Below, piece by piece: positions 44,974-53,351 of a stretch of 64,000 nucleotides of DNA. This DNA comes from Roseovarius pelagicus (lineage in GTDB: Bacteria > Pseudomonadota > Alphaproteobacteria > Rhodobacterales > Rhodobacteraceae): positions 1-64,000 of the forward strand of contig NZ_CP106737.1 in assembly GCF_025639885.1 (NCBI RefSeq). The letters are read 5' to 3'. The notes beneath the pieces are model-generated. The model had not been told where the DNA came from. It did not search any database and saw only the letters and a program-made list of their open reading frames with translations. The position numbers and the translations under genes are program-made. Position 1 is the first letter of the stretch; each line of letters opens with the position of its first letter.

Positions 44974-45780
44974 GATTGCCAAGTTGATCACGGCCTTGCG
45001 TCGGGATAGGCGATCATCATGAGAACTCCACCAACAATGCCGCGCCTGAAGGGCTTTCGTTTTCCCCACGAGATCATCTCCTATGCCGTCTGGGCTTACC
45101 ATCGGTTTGCGCTCCGCACGGCCGCTGTCGAGGATCTGCTTGCTGAGCGTGGCGTGGTCGTCAGCCGGGAGACCATTCAGCTATGGGTAAACCGGTTCGG
45201 TCCCCATTGTGCCAACTGCATCCGAAGGGATCGGCCGACACCTGCGGACAAGTGGCATCTTGACGAGGTGGCGGTGCCGATCAATGGCGTGAAACACTGG
45301 CTTTGGCGGGTGGTCGACGCAGACGGAGCTGTGCTCGACATTCTCGTACGGCCACAGCGAAACGCGAACGCCGCGCGACGTTTCCTGAAGCGGCTTGTCG
45401 CCCAATTTGGCCACTCGCGCATTGTGATCACAGACAAGCTCCGCAGCTATTTCAAGCCAGTCCACGATTTTGCGCCGAGCGCAGATCATCGCGCGCACAA
45501 AGGCCTCAACAATCTGATCGAAGGGTCACACCGGCCGACGCGGCGACGGGAAAAGATCATGGGAAGGTTCAAATCGCCGAGGCAGGCGCAAAGGTTCCCT
45601 GCTGCCCACGACCAGATCAGCATCATCTTCCGCCCCCGCCGCTATCGACTTTCCACCATATCCTACCGTCATGCCAGAGTTGATGCCTTCGGCCTGTGGG
45701 ACGATTATGCCGCCGAGATGACGGCCTGATTGCGAGAAATCACCACTCTTGCAATCTACGTCAAACAACTTGGCAATACC
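44974..45780 (+). mobile_element. IS6-family insertion sequence, apparently intact
   Basis: An 807-bp element with 15-bp inverted ends, GGGATTGCCAAGTTG at the left and GGTATTGCCAAGTTG read inward from the right. It carries one intact transposase. The flanking octamers (GTTCCACT and GTCCAGAC) differ, so no target duplication is seen. It truncates the BKACE gene. Confidence 0.85.
45019..45729 (+). CDS. IS6-family transposase (intact)
   Basis: A 236-residue DDE transposase. The N-terminal segment LKGFRFPHEIISYAVWAYHRFALRTAAVEDLL is followed by the catalytic domain with DKWHLDEVAVPINGVKHWLWRVVD (first Asp), ITDKLRSYFKPVHDF (second Asp) and NLIEGSHRPTRRREKIMGRF (Glu). The length is normal for IS6 and no stop interrupts it. 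It is the only intact transposase in the window and may mobilise the related defective copies in trans. Confidence 0.92.
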   Translation: MRTPPTMPRLKGFRFPHEIISYAVWAYHRFALRTAAVEDLLAERGVVVSRETIQLWVNRFGPHCANCIRRDRPTPADKWHLDEVAVPINGVKHWLWRVVDADGAVLDILVRPQRNANAARRFLKRLVAQFGHSRIVITDKLRSYFKPVHDFAPSADHRAHKGLNNLIEGSHRPTRRREKIMGRFKSPRQAQRFPAAHDQISIIFRPRRYRLSTISYRHARVDAFGLWDDYAAEMTA

Positions 45781-45880
45781 GTCCAGACCTGCATCGTGCA
45801 TCTTGAAGTGGTCCGGCTTTTTCGGGCAGGTTGCGGCTCTGCTAAGATGCATCCGGGTTAGGTTTCATACTGCTGCGGAC

Positions 45881-46695
45881 GGAGTTGTCACGTTAAACGG
45901 GCTGCGATTGCCTGCTCCCTAATTGCAACGTAGATCGCAGCGATGCAGGCACTATCCATCACCTACAAGCGGCACCGGTTCCCGCCCTTGATCATCGCCC
46001 ACGCGGTCTGGCGGTATGTCCGCTTCAATCTGAGCCTGCGTGACGTTGAGGAATTGCTGCTCGAATGTGGTATCGACGTGTCCTATGAAACCGTTCGGCG
46101 CTGGACGACCAAATTCGGGCCGCAGATCGCGAGGAACCTGCGGCGGCGCTAGCGCCGTCCTGGCGATGCCTGGCATCTGGATGAAGTCGTGGTGAAGATT
46201 GCGCCCTGGTCATTCTGGCTCTGGCGTGCCGTCGATCAGGACGGTGTTGTCTTGGATGAAATCCTCCAGCCCCGGCGGGACAAGCGCGCGGCAAAGCGGC
46301 TCTTGGTCAGGCTGATGAAACACTGGGGCTTCGTTCCCAGACGGATCATCACAAACAAGCTTCGCTCCTACGGCGCCGCCAAACGGGATGTCGCCCCCGG
46401 CCTTGATCATTGGTCGCACAAGGGGTCCAATAACCGCGCCGAGAACAGCCACCTGCCCTTTAGGAGACGAGGGCGGGTAATGCAAGGCTTCCGATCTCTG
46501 GGTGGATTGCAGCGCTTCGTCTCCATGCAATCCGCAACCCGCAATTGTTACTCCGCCCCAGCCCGCCGCCGTTCCGCTCTTACCATACGCTACCATCGCC
46601 TCGAAGCTTTCGAGGCGTGGAAAACCGCAGTAAACGTCGCTTAATTTCCATCTGCTCCCAAACTTGCAGACTGGACGAGTTAATGTGACAACACC
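45881..46695 (+). mobile_element. IS6-family insertion sequence (defective)
   Basis: An element of about 815 bp with imperfect inverted ends, GGAGTTGTCACGTTAA at the left and GGTGTTGTCACATTAA read inward from the right. It is a different IS6 lineage from its neighbours by its ends. It inserted at 46696 next to a further IS6 remnant. Confidence 0.75.
45943..46644 (+). pseudogene. IS6-family transposase with an internal TAG
   Basis: The frame reads continuously from MQALSITYKRHRFPPLIIAH to DVSYETVRRWTTKFGPQIARNLRRR, meets TAG at 46150-46152, and continues in the same frame with RRPGDAWHLDEVVVKIAPW, ITNKLRSYGAAKRDVAPG and NRAENSHLPFRRRGRVMQGF to the normal C-terminus. A single base change accounts for the stop. 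The DDE residues are otherwise present. It is counted as inactive. Confidence 0.88.
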
Positions 46696-46696
46696 G

Positions 46697-46862
46697 ATCC
46701 TCGGCGTCTGCCGTGCTAAGCGCGAAGCGATGATAGACCCATACGGCATAAGCCCAGACTTCACGAGGGAAACGGTAGTCCTTCAGGCGCGGAAGCTCAA
46801 CTGGCATCTTCATGACAAAACGCTCGACGCACCCAAGGTCCGGCAGCAAGTTGGGAATGCCA
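46697..46862 (-). mobile_element. IS6-family transposase remnant (N-terminal part)
   Basis: Minus-strand reading from about 46815 gives LPRLKDYRFPREVWAYAVWVYHRFALSTADAED, the standard IS6 N-terminus, which is cut at 46696 where the element at 45881-46695 begins. It may be from the same original copy as the middle-part remnant at 44093, which lies on the same strand in the right order. No C-terminal part is nearby. Confidence 0.75.
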
Positions 46863-46984
46863 CTTCAGGGGATGGTTAGTCGAAATTATCCAATACAGTA
46901 AGTCGTGGCGGTGCGCAGCATAAACTGAAGGATAATTACCCCTAACGATAAAATTACTTGAGATATCTCGCCTTTTGATTTATT

Positions 46985-47002
46985 CTTACTGCTAAAGGTA
47001 AG
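46985..47002. promoter_or_regulatory. Putative HipB operator
   Basis: CTTAC-N8-GTAAG just upstream of hipB. The 5-bp arms with an 8-base spacer copy the architecture of the E. coli HipB site (TATCC-N8-GGATA), with a different sequence. The position, about 10 bases before the start, would block transcription or translation. Confidence 0.5.
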
Positions 47003-47011
47003 GGGCGCGCC

Positions 47012-47302
47012 GTGGCAACTGAAAATGAGCAAATGCTTCTTGCCAATGTCGGGCGGCGCATCAGGGCAACGCGTGTTAAGCAGAGCCTCAATCTTGACCA
47101 GCTCGCGCGGCTCACTGGTATCAGCGCTCCGGCATTGTCACTGATCGAGACGGGGAAGCGCGATGCCAGGCTGACGACTGTGGCCAAGATCGCTGCGGCG
47201 CTGCGTGTACCTCTCTCGACCCTAATGGATGATACACCTTCGGGCTCGGACGCTAGGACGAACGACGCGGCGCAAGGCTATGACCTTGGGGATTACCAAT
47301 GA
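47012..47302 (+). CDS. hipB: HipB-like antitoxin, XRE-type helix-turn-helix
   Basis: A 96-residue DNA-binding protein that neutralises HipA and represses the pair. The helix-turn-helix covers about residues 11-65 (NVGRRIRATRVKQSLNLDQLARLTGISAPALSLIETGKRDA, broken here for description). The GTG start at 47012 has AAGGTAAGGGG ahead. Its stop overlaps the HipA start by 4 bases (ATGA), the usual coupling of toxin-antitoxin pairs. It stands between IS6 elements, which suggests recent arrival. Confidence 0.9.
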   Translation: MATENEQMLLANVGRRIRATRVKQSLNLDQLARLTGISAPALSLIETGKRDARLTTVAKIAAALRVPLSTLMDDTPSGSDARTNDAAQGYDLGDYQ

Positions 47303-48606
47303 CCGCTTCGGTTCCGATCTGGTTTGATGCGCTTCAAGTGGGACACGTTGATGTTGCCACTGATGGCACGCTGTCTTTGCGCTACGACGAGCGATGGCTG
47401 CAGACTTCGGGCGCGTTTCCGCTCTCGGTCACCATGCGATTGCGCGCTAAACCCTATCCGTCCGAGGTTATCTCGCCTTGGCTTGCGAACCTTCTTCCCG
47501 AAGAAGAGCAGTTGCAGATTATGACGCGCTCTCTGGGGCTGAATCAGGGGGATGTGCTAGCCGTGCTGACAGAAATTGGCGGCGATACTGCAGGGGCGCT
47601 GTCTTTCGGGGAGCCTGCGGATCCCAGCCGCTGGGCCTATACGACGCTGACGCAGTTTTACGACACAGACGATGGGGCCGAAGCCCTTGAGCGCCACTTC
47701 GCTGATCTTGGCCGCAGACCATTTCTGGTCGGCGAAGAGGGGGTGCGCCAGTCCCTTGCCGGTGACCAGAAGAAGTCGGCTTTGGCCGTTCTGGACCCGG
47801 ACGGGGTGCCTGTGCTGCGCTTGCCCGGCCCGAATGACAGGCTTGCTATTCCCCTCAACGGTGCCCCGTCTACACTGATTGTGAAACCGGATAACCCCAA
47901 TCTGCCCGGCATCACCGAGAACGAGGTCTGGTGTCTGCAGATAGCGCAGGCCATCGGCATCGAAGCTGCGCAGGCAACGATCCTCAAGGCATCTGGCCGC
48001 ACGGCGATCGGCGTGTTGCGCTATGATCGCAGGCTTGGGCGGAACGGCCAGGTTCTGCGGCTTCACCAAGAGGATTTTGCACAGGCCAATGGCATTCCTC
48101 CTGGGCGGAAATATGAACGTGGCACCCTGCGCGGGCTGGACCTCAAGGCCTTGTTGGAGACCGGACGGAACGTCAGCGCAAACGATGCCTTGGCCCTGCT
48201 TGATCAGGTTGTCTTCAACATTCTTGTGGCCAACACCGATGCCCATGCCAAGAACTATTCGCTGATCCTGCCGGTTGCGGCCGCGCCGCGGCTTGCGCCG
48301 CTTTACGACGTATCCTCTGTCCTGACTTGGCCCCACGTGGTGCAAAGTTACGCCCAGAACATCGCAGGCAAGAGGCGTACTCCGGACATGATCGCGGGGC
48401 GGCATTGGGAGAAAATGGCCCGAGACATTGGCTATCGACCGACCGATGTCCGAAAGCGGATTCAGGAACTTGTCGACAAGTTGGTGGCATGCAGGATGAA
48501 GGTCACAACCGAGGTGGCAGCACTTCAGGGTGCGACAGCGGGCTATGTCACGCAAACTGCGGAAGCCGTCGAAGGTAATGCGATGCGCATGGCCGGAAGG
48601 CTGTAG
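47299..48606 (+). CDS. hipA: HipA-like toxin, serine/threonine kinase
   Basis: A 435-residue kinase-fold toxin. The N-terminal Couple_hipA domain covers about residues 1-110 (WFDALQVGHVDVATDGTLSLRYDE), and the HipA_C kinase domain carries LIVKPDNPNLPGITENEVWCL and the catalytic loop NILVANTDAHAKNYSLIL near residue 310, with DVSSVLTW as the metal-binding Asp. In E. coli HipA phosphorylates the glutamyl-tRNA synthetase GltX, causing dormancy. Here it is full length and probably active when HipB is lost. Confidence 0.92.
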   Translation: MTASVPIWFDALQVGHVDVATDGTLSLRYDERWLQTSGAFPLSVTMRLRAKPYPSEVISPWLANLLPEEEQLQIMTRSLGLNQGDVLAVLTEIGGDTAGALSFGEPADPSRWAYTTLTQFYDTDDGAEALERHFADLGRRPFLVGEEGVRQSLAGDQKKSALAVLDPDGVPVLRLPGPNDRLAIPLNGAPSTLIVKPDNPNLPGITENEVWCLQIAQAIGIEAAQATILKASGRTAIGVLRYDRRLGRNGQVLRLHQEDFAQANGIPPGRKYERGTLRGLDLKALLETGRNVSANDALALLDQVVFNILVANTDAHAKNYSLILPVAAAPRLAPLYDVSSVLTWPHVVQSYAQNIAGKRRTPDMIAGRHWEKMARDIGYRPTDVRKRIQELVDKLVACRMKVTTEVAALQGATAGYVTQTAEAVEGNAMRMAGRL

Positions 48607-48645
48607 ATGGTTGGAAGCCTCGACTGACCTTTTATGTGCGCCAGG

Positions 48646-49463
48646 GGGAAAGTTGCATTAATCATCAGGTTTTGACAACTTTGTGCCTTTGAGGTTGATG
48701 ATGTCACGCAGGTCTCTGTTCAAACACCATCGCTTTCCACGTGATGTCATTTTGTGCGCTGTGCGGTGGTACTTGCGCTATCCGCTGTCCTACCAGGACG
48801 TGGTCGATCTGATCGCAGAGCGCGGGATCACCATCGATCGGTCGTCCGTGTATCGGTGGGTTCAGAAGTTTGGACCCGAACTCACCAAGCGAACAGAGAA
48901 ACATCTGCACCGCGCCAGCCTTGATTGGCATGTGGATGAAGCCTACGTCCGGGTCGGCGGCAAGTGACGATATCTTTGGCGCGCCGTCGACGCGAACGGT
49001 CAAATGATCGACTTTCGCCTCACCGCAAGACGAGACGCGAGAGCTGCCAAGGCCTTTCTCAACAAAGCCATTGAACGTGTTCGGCTCCATCGGCCGGTCA
49101 CTATCATTACAGACAAAGCGCCGACTTATCGTCGTGTCATCCGCGAGATCAACCATCGATACGACCCGCACTTTGACAGCATCAAACACATTGATCGTAA
49201 GTGGCGAAACAACCTAATCGAAAGCGAACATGCCGCCATGAAGCGGCTCCTTGGCTATCGCCAAAGCTTTCGGTCGTTGCGAACAGCAAAGGCGACCCTA
49301 AGCGGAATTGAAACCATCCGAACCATCAAACGCAGCCATATCCAAAACAAGCAACCAGGCGTCAGTGGCGAGATTCAGTTCGTCAGCCAGTTGTTCGAAG
49401 CAGCTTGATATGACGGACTGACTTGATACTATTCTTACTGGCGTCAGTTAATGCAACAGTCCC
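48646..49463 (+). mobile_element. IS6-family insertion sequence (defective)
   Basis: An 818-bp element with imperfect inverted ends, GGGAAAGTTGCATTAA at the left and GGGACTGTTGCATTAA read inward from the right. Flanks do not show an 8-bp duplication. It is the fourth IS6 lineage in the window by its ends. Confidence 0.82.
48698..49408 (+). pseudogene. IS6-family transposase with TGA in place of a conserved Trp
   Basis: The frame reads RRSLFKHHRFPRDVILCAVRWYLRY to DWHVDEAYVRVGGK, meets TGA at 48965-48967 where relatives have TGG (Trp in KWRYLWRAVD), and resumes with RYLWRAVDANGQM, ITDKAPTYRRV and NLIESEHAAMKRLLGYR to the normal end. The single G-to-A change makes the gene inactive. TGA is used as stop elsewhere in the window, so recoding is unlikely. 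Confidence 0.88.
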
Positions 49464-49479
49464 TTCGGTCAGCCCCCGA

Positions 49480-50529
49480 TCAGGTAACGACTGCCAGTTT
49501 CTTGTCTGAAGGCTGGACAAACTCCGGCATGATATCAGCAGCGAAAAGTCGGATCATCTGCATGCAATCCTTGTGACACGGACCAAATCCGAGATTGATG
49601 CTGACCCGATCGATCCCCATGTCATGGAATGGCATGAGCCGCTCAACCATCTCTTCGGCAGAACATATCAGGAGGTTCTCGCCCATCTCTTCGACGGTTG
49701 TTCCGTTGTCTAGAGCCACGGCACGGCCATTCTTCACGATGCCCGGGCCGGTGAAGACGTTGTCAAATCGCTGCCAGTGTTCGTGTGCCATTTCCATTTT
49801 CGATCGTTTGTCAGCCTCGTCGTTGACGATAAAGGCCCCACGCGAAACTGTCAGCGTCAGGTCTTCGCCTGCCGCTCCCATTTCGTCCTTGGCACGGCGA
49901 AACGCATCAACCTGCGATTGGAAGTGCTTGAAATTACCGTGCAGCGGCGTGGTCAAGATATTGAAGCCACGCTTTGTGCAATGGTAAATTGCCTCGGGCT
50001 TCAGCACGGCCATCAGCATACGCGGCCCGCCCTTACGCAACGGGCGCGGCATGACGGTAAGCGGTTCGAACTTGTAGTACTTTCCGTCCCAAGAAACTTC
50101 TTCTTCGCTCAAAAGAGCTTGCAGAACATCCAAGGATTCATCAAACCGTTCGCGGGTCTCCTCCATCGGAACCCCAAGGCGCTCCATTTCGTAGGCATAG
50201 GCACCGCGGCCGACCCCCAAAACCAAACGCCCCTCGCAGAAGATGTCGGCCATCACGACCTCACCCGCGTAGCTGCGCATGTCATGCAGCGGGAGAACGA
50301 CCACACCGGTCAGGATTTCGATATTCTTGGTATGTGCGGCGATCTTGACCGCAGCAGTCAACGGCGCAGGGTTCACACCGAGCTCAAGCAGGTGATGTTC
50401 GGTCATAGAAACCGACGCATAACCCAACTCGTCGGCCAGTATGGCTTGGCTGACCATGCTGTTGTAGAGATCATCGCCACCCTTGGTTTTGTCATGGTGA
50501 TCCATGGAAAAGTGGATATCAAAATCCAT
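49480..50529 (-). CDS. Luciferase-like (LLM) flavin-dependent monooxygenase, paralog 3
   Basis: A 349-residue LLM enzyme; SMTEHHLLELGVNPAPLTAAV is at residues 41-61, with VVVLPLHDMRSYAGEV, LVLGVGRGAYAYEMERLGVPM and the signature WQRFDNVFTGPG. It is very close to paralogs 4 and 5 and differs mainly in its C-terminal third. It lies 88 bases after a flavin reductase on the same strand, its likely partner. Its C-terminal extension PSDKKLAVVT is variable. The unit faces a decayed TetR gene, as paralog 2 faces an intact one. Confidence 0.9.
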   Translation of the reverse strand: MDFDIHFSMDHHDKTKGGDDLYNSMVSQAILADELGYASVSMTEHHLLELGVNPAPLTAAVKIAAHTKNIEILTGVVVLPLHDMRSYAGEVVMADIFCEGRLVLGVGRGAYAYEMERLGVPMEETRERFDESLDVLQALLSEEEVSWDGKYYKFEPLTVMPRPLRKGGPRMLMAVLKPEAIYHCTKRGFNILTTPLHGNFKHFQSQVDAFRRAKDEMGAAGEDLTLTVSRGAFIVNDEADKRSKMEMAHEHWQRFDNVFTGPGIVKNGRAVALDNGTTVEEMGENLLICSAEEMVERLMPFHDMGIDRVSINLGFGPCHKDCMQMIRLFAADIMPEFVQPSDKKLAVVT

Positions 50530-50617
50530 CGAAATATCCTTTCAGTCGCAGATACTTGGGAGTGTTATCGAGATTCCGATTAATTCGCAGAAGTTCGGGT
50601 CGGCCAAATTACCGGCC

Positions 50618-51160
50618 TCAGACCGGCTCGTGTATGACGTTCAGGTAGCGATAGCCGCCGTCGTGATACGCCAACGGATATCGCCTTTCAGTCCCGACAG
50701 CGCACACTTCGCCGACAAAGATCTTGTGGTCGCCGTGGGAGGTCACCGACGATATCGCGCTGGCAAAGAACGTGGCTCCGGGAAAGCGTGGGGCCATTTT
50801 GGGCACGTCGATAAAGTCGATATTGCTGAAACGATCAGGCAGCGTATCATCGAACTCACCGCTGAAGATGCGCGCATGAAAATGCAATTCCTCGGGCAGG
50901 ACGTTGATTGTAAAACAGCCGTTTGCTTCGACTTTGCGCGCGAGGCGACACTCGGCAGGCAGGCATATCAGCACGCTTGGCGGCGCCGCTGCGACCGAGT
51001 TGAAGCCATTTACGGTGCCCCCGTAGCGCCCGGCAATCCCGTCGGTGGTCACGACAACCACGGAATTTGCGACTTGCCGCATCGCGGCAACGAAGTCTTC
51101 CAAGGTGGTAGTTTGGATGTCTTCAAGCATCTCATTACTCAATTTTTGGACCGTCGACAT
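50618..51160 (-). CDS. Flavin reductase (RutF/HpaC type)
   Basis: A 180-residue NAD(P)H:flavin oxidoreductase domain protein. The start at 51160 (MSTVQKLSNEML) has GGAAAACGAA ahead; the frame can extend to 51223. Family segments are AMRQVANSVVVVTTDGIAGRYGGTVNGF, PPSVLICLPAECR, FTINVLPEELHFHARIFSG and LAYHDGGYRYL. It reduces FMN for the LLM enzyme downstream. The 14-bp motif AAAAGTTTCGTTTT lies about 105 bases upstream. Confidence 0.9.
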   Translation of the reverse strand: MSTVQKLSNEMLEDIQTTTLEDFVAAMRQVANSVVVVTTDGIAGRYGGTVNGFNSVAAAPPSVLICLPAECRLARKVEANGCFTINVLPEELHFHARIFSGEFDDTLPDRFSNIDFIDVPKMAPRFPGATFFASAISSVTSHGDHKIFVGEVCAVGTERRYPLAYHDGGYRYLNVIHEPV

Positions 51161-51648
51161 TCGACTTTCGTTTTCCGGGTGCGCGATCAAGCATAGGGGC
51201 TTCCCGAATGCGCTCACCGGCATCTGAAGCGTGTCTGAACAATTGCACCTTTGTCACCAAGTGAAAAACGAAACTTTTTGCGACTTCGGATCATATTTTC
51301 AAATACATATACGCCGGTAAATCCCTGGATGGCGGGGTTTCATGCAAGTCGTGTTTTTGAGTATTTCCCATCCAAAGCAGGATTTGCCTCAGGACGAGCG
51401 CCCGGCCCGCTTTGGCTGTGTTTTCCTCGCTTCGCCGGCGATGAAATGCGTTCGGAAGATCATTTCAGCCTCGGACGCTTTGATTTATTGTCCCGAAAAC
51501 GGTTATCGGGTACGTTTGAATTGAAGAAAAGCGAATGAAAATGTGGCGCTGAATCAGGTTTTTTCGATTGCCGATCAACCTAGTCGTTCATCGCCCCGAA
51601 CGTAACCGCGCCATTGAGACCGCAGCTTATGCGGCTTGACTGTCGGTT
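51161..51648. other. Promoter region of the flavin reductase-LLM unit
   Basis: Contains the shared 14-bp motif at 51265-51278 and a conserved GTGCAAT 16 bases further, read on the minus strand. Plus-strand frames at 51251-51538 have no recognised motifs. No terminator was seen. Confidence 0.5.
51265..51278 (-). promoter_or_regulatory. Shared motif AAAAGTTTCGTTTT (copy 1)
   Basis: Read on the minus strand the 14-mer is identical to those at 54754 and 58271. Here it faces the flavin reductase start 105 bases away. Sixteen bases after it comes AAGGTGCAAT, which recurs at the same distance after copy 2. It may be a LysR-type activator site with the promoter downstream. Confidence 0.5.
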
Positions 51649-51897
51649 GTGGATGCCAGCCGCGCCCAATTCCATGAAGAAATAGCTCAGGTCGAAAGAG
51701 ACCTTTACGATCGCTATCGCTAGGACTTTGCCGAACTGGTGTCAGAGGCAATGCCCGCGAACAGTCACGATCTCGACAGGTGCGTCGACACGATCATGCC
51801 CGCGCTCGACGGGCTCTGGCTTGACTGGGAACGGCGCCAAGACGACAAGTCACTGGTGAATGTGCTGGACGCATGCATGATGCTGGCGACGCACTAG
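51649..51897 (+). pseudogene. Decayed TetR-family regulator (C-terminal third)
   Basis: The plus-strand frame ending at 51897 reads QVERDLYDRYR, a TAG stop, DFAELVSEAMPANSHD and MPALDGLWLDWERRQDDKSLVNVLDACMMLATH. It aligns with the C-terminus of the TetR protein at 43427 (HVERELYQGYRDQL, then TLDGLWLDWMRREDN and ALDLCMQLALA). The N-terminal DNA-binding part is lost. It lies divergent from the flavin reductase, as the intact TetR gene lies divergent from its operon, so it marks a duplicated module. Confidence 0.8.
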
Positions 51898-52015
51898 GGT
51901 CATGGCACCACTCTGGATTTTGACGCCGTGAACAGCGCAGACTGCGGTCAAATGGAGATAACATCTACTTGCTTACCCAAGTGGCGATACAATCCTGCAC
52001 GCTTGAGAAAGCAAT

Positions 52016-52906
52016 TCAAAATAGGTCCCAACGTGTCCGAAAGGCAGCGTTTTTCTTATCTATTTCTTTTGCAATGCGCTTGAGATCGACCAGAATGGGC
52101 GGGAACCATTCGGTCTCGATGAGCTGCTCATTGTATGAAACCCAGACAGAACGCCTGAAGGTAGCGACATTCTGAACCGCGAACAGATCTTCGTTTTCGA
52201 CCTGATCGAATATCATGCGTGTCGGAAAATATGCTGAACCTCCCTTGCGTTTGATCCAGCTGTGCGCCCATGATCCATGGTTTATCGTGATCGGAGGCGT
52301 AATCTCTTCCGGCTTGATCTTGGCATGCTCCATCCCGAAATCGGGCCCCCATTCGATATAGGTGTATTCGGGGTGCCAATCCGATCGCTCGCGAGGTTCC
52401 GTGGAAACCAGAACCAGGTTTTCCTCGAACAGAAATTCGACCGTGACATTGGCGCGCCGCCTTGCGTCATACATCACGGCAGCGTCGTAGATGCCTTGTG
52501 CCAAACACGCATTCAACTTGTCGGCAGGCTCGTTTTCGATCAGCAATGACAGGTCGTTGCGACTTTGGGTGATCCCGAGGATCCAGTCTTCAACAAGACC
52601 CTGCCAAAGGCCAGCTTCCCCTCCAAGCCGAAACTGCGTCGTCACACCTTGAGGCAACGTAACCTCCTGCTGCGCCTGTTGCCAAATCTGAATCAACATC
52701 TCCGCAAACGGTCGAAATTGCGTCCCCGCCACAGTTGGCGTCACGCCCGAACGGCTTCGCAAAAAGAGCTTTTGCCCCAGCTTCTCTTCGAGTGAATTTA
52801 TCCGCATGGTCACGGTGGATTGCGTTACGTTGAGGACTTCTGCGGACCAATTGAAGTTCCTGTGCTCAAGAACTGCCAGAAAAGTTTTTGCCAAGACAAT
52901 ATTCAT
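52016..52906 (-). CDS. LysR-family regulator
   Basis: A 296-residue LysR protein; the start at 52906 (MNIVLAKTFLAVLEHRNFN) aligns with the copy at 55315 (MNITLARTYLAVLDLRNFN). The helix-turn-helix is at residues 12-50 (AEVLNVTQSTVTMRINSLE), followed by the effector domain with VSTEPRERSDWHPEYTYIEWG and GGSAYFPTRM. It is located between the unit of paralog 3 and paralog 4. With the regulators at 32610 and 55315 it forms a paralog group linked to LLM genes. The regulated promoter is not certain; the motif copies at 51265 and 54754 are candidates. Confidence 0.9.
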   Translation of the reverse strand: MNIVLAKTFLAVLEHRNFNWSAEVLNVTQSTVTMRINSLEEKLGQKLFLRSRSGVTPTVAGTQFRPFAEMLIQIWQQAQQEVTLPQGVTTQFRLGGEAGLWQGLVEDWILGITQSRNDLSLLIENEPADKLNACLAQGIYDAAVMYDARRRANVTVEFLFEENLVLVSTEPRERSDWHPEYTYIEWGPDFGMEHAKIKPEEITPPITINHGSWAHSWIKRKGGSAYFPTRMIFDQVENEDLFAVQNVATFRRSVWVSYNEQLIETEWFPPILVDLKRIAKEIDKKNAAFRTRWDLF

Positions 52907-53351
52907 GGAAATCAAGCCATCCTTCGCGACAAAACGTTCATTTACTGCCTGCTTTGGCTTTGCAAGTGTCTCCTGGTGGCGTCGGTAACGTTACCAAACG
53001 AAACCAGTGGACTCGGTGAGAGTGCGCGAAGCGTAAGGTACGATTTTTTTTCGCGGGGCATCCCAACTGTTTAATGTAGTTTTCACCAGCGTGCACCGCA
53101 AAAATGTTTCCGCCAGTCGCGCCACGATTGAGAGGCCCAAACAGCTGTCGGGCGTGGCCAGCTCCGAGGCGGCGCTCTGTTTGACATCCGGCCCCGGTCT
53201 TCGCCTCGACAGGCCGTCTCGCGCCTCCCGAGTGAAAGAGGCTACAAACCGCTGTCGGATGTATGGGATGCAACGAGATCTTCCATGGAAGCCACCGGAG
53301 GGCGAGGGGCGCCGCATGCCGCAGCACCCACAATTTGGCCATTCAACACCA
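52907..53351. other. Intergenic region upstream of the LysR gene
   Basis: About 445 bases between the LysR start and the convergent end of the LLM gene at 53352. Frames on both strands lack recognisable motifs or codon order, and no repeat or operator stood out. I regard it as non-coding or decayed. Confidence 0.5.

Noticed and set aside
47557..48555. 332-residue minus-strand frame
   Set aside because: Antisense shadow of hipA.
48965..48967. TGA read as Trp or selenocysteine in the IS6 transposase
   Set aside because: TGA is a normal stop elsewhere in the window, no selenocysteine element is seen, and a neighbouring copy carries an independent TAG lesion, so simple decay is more likely.
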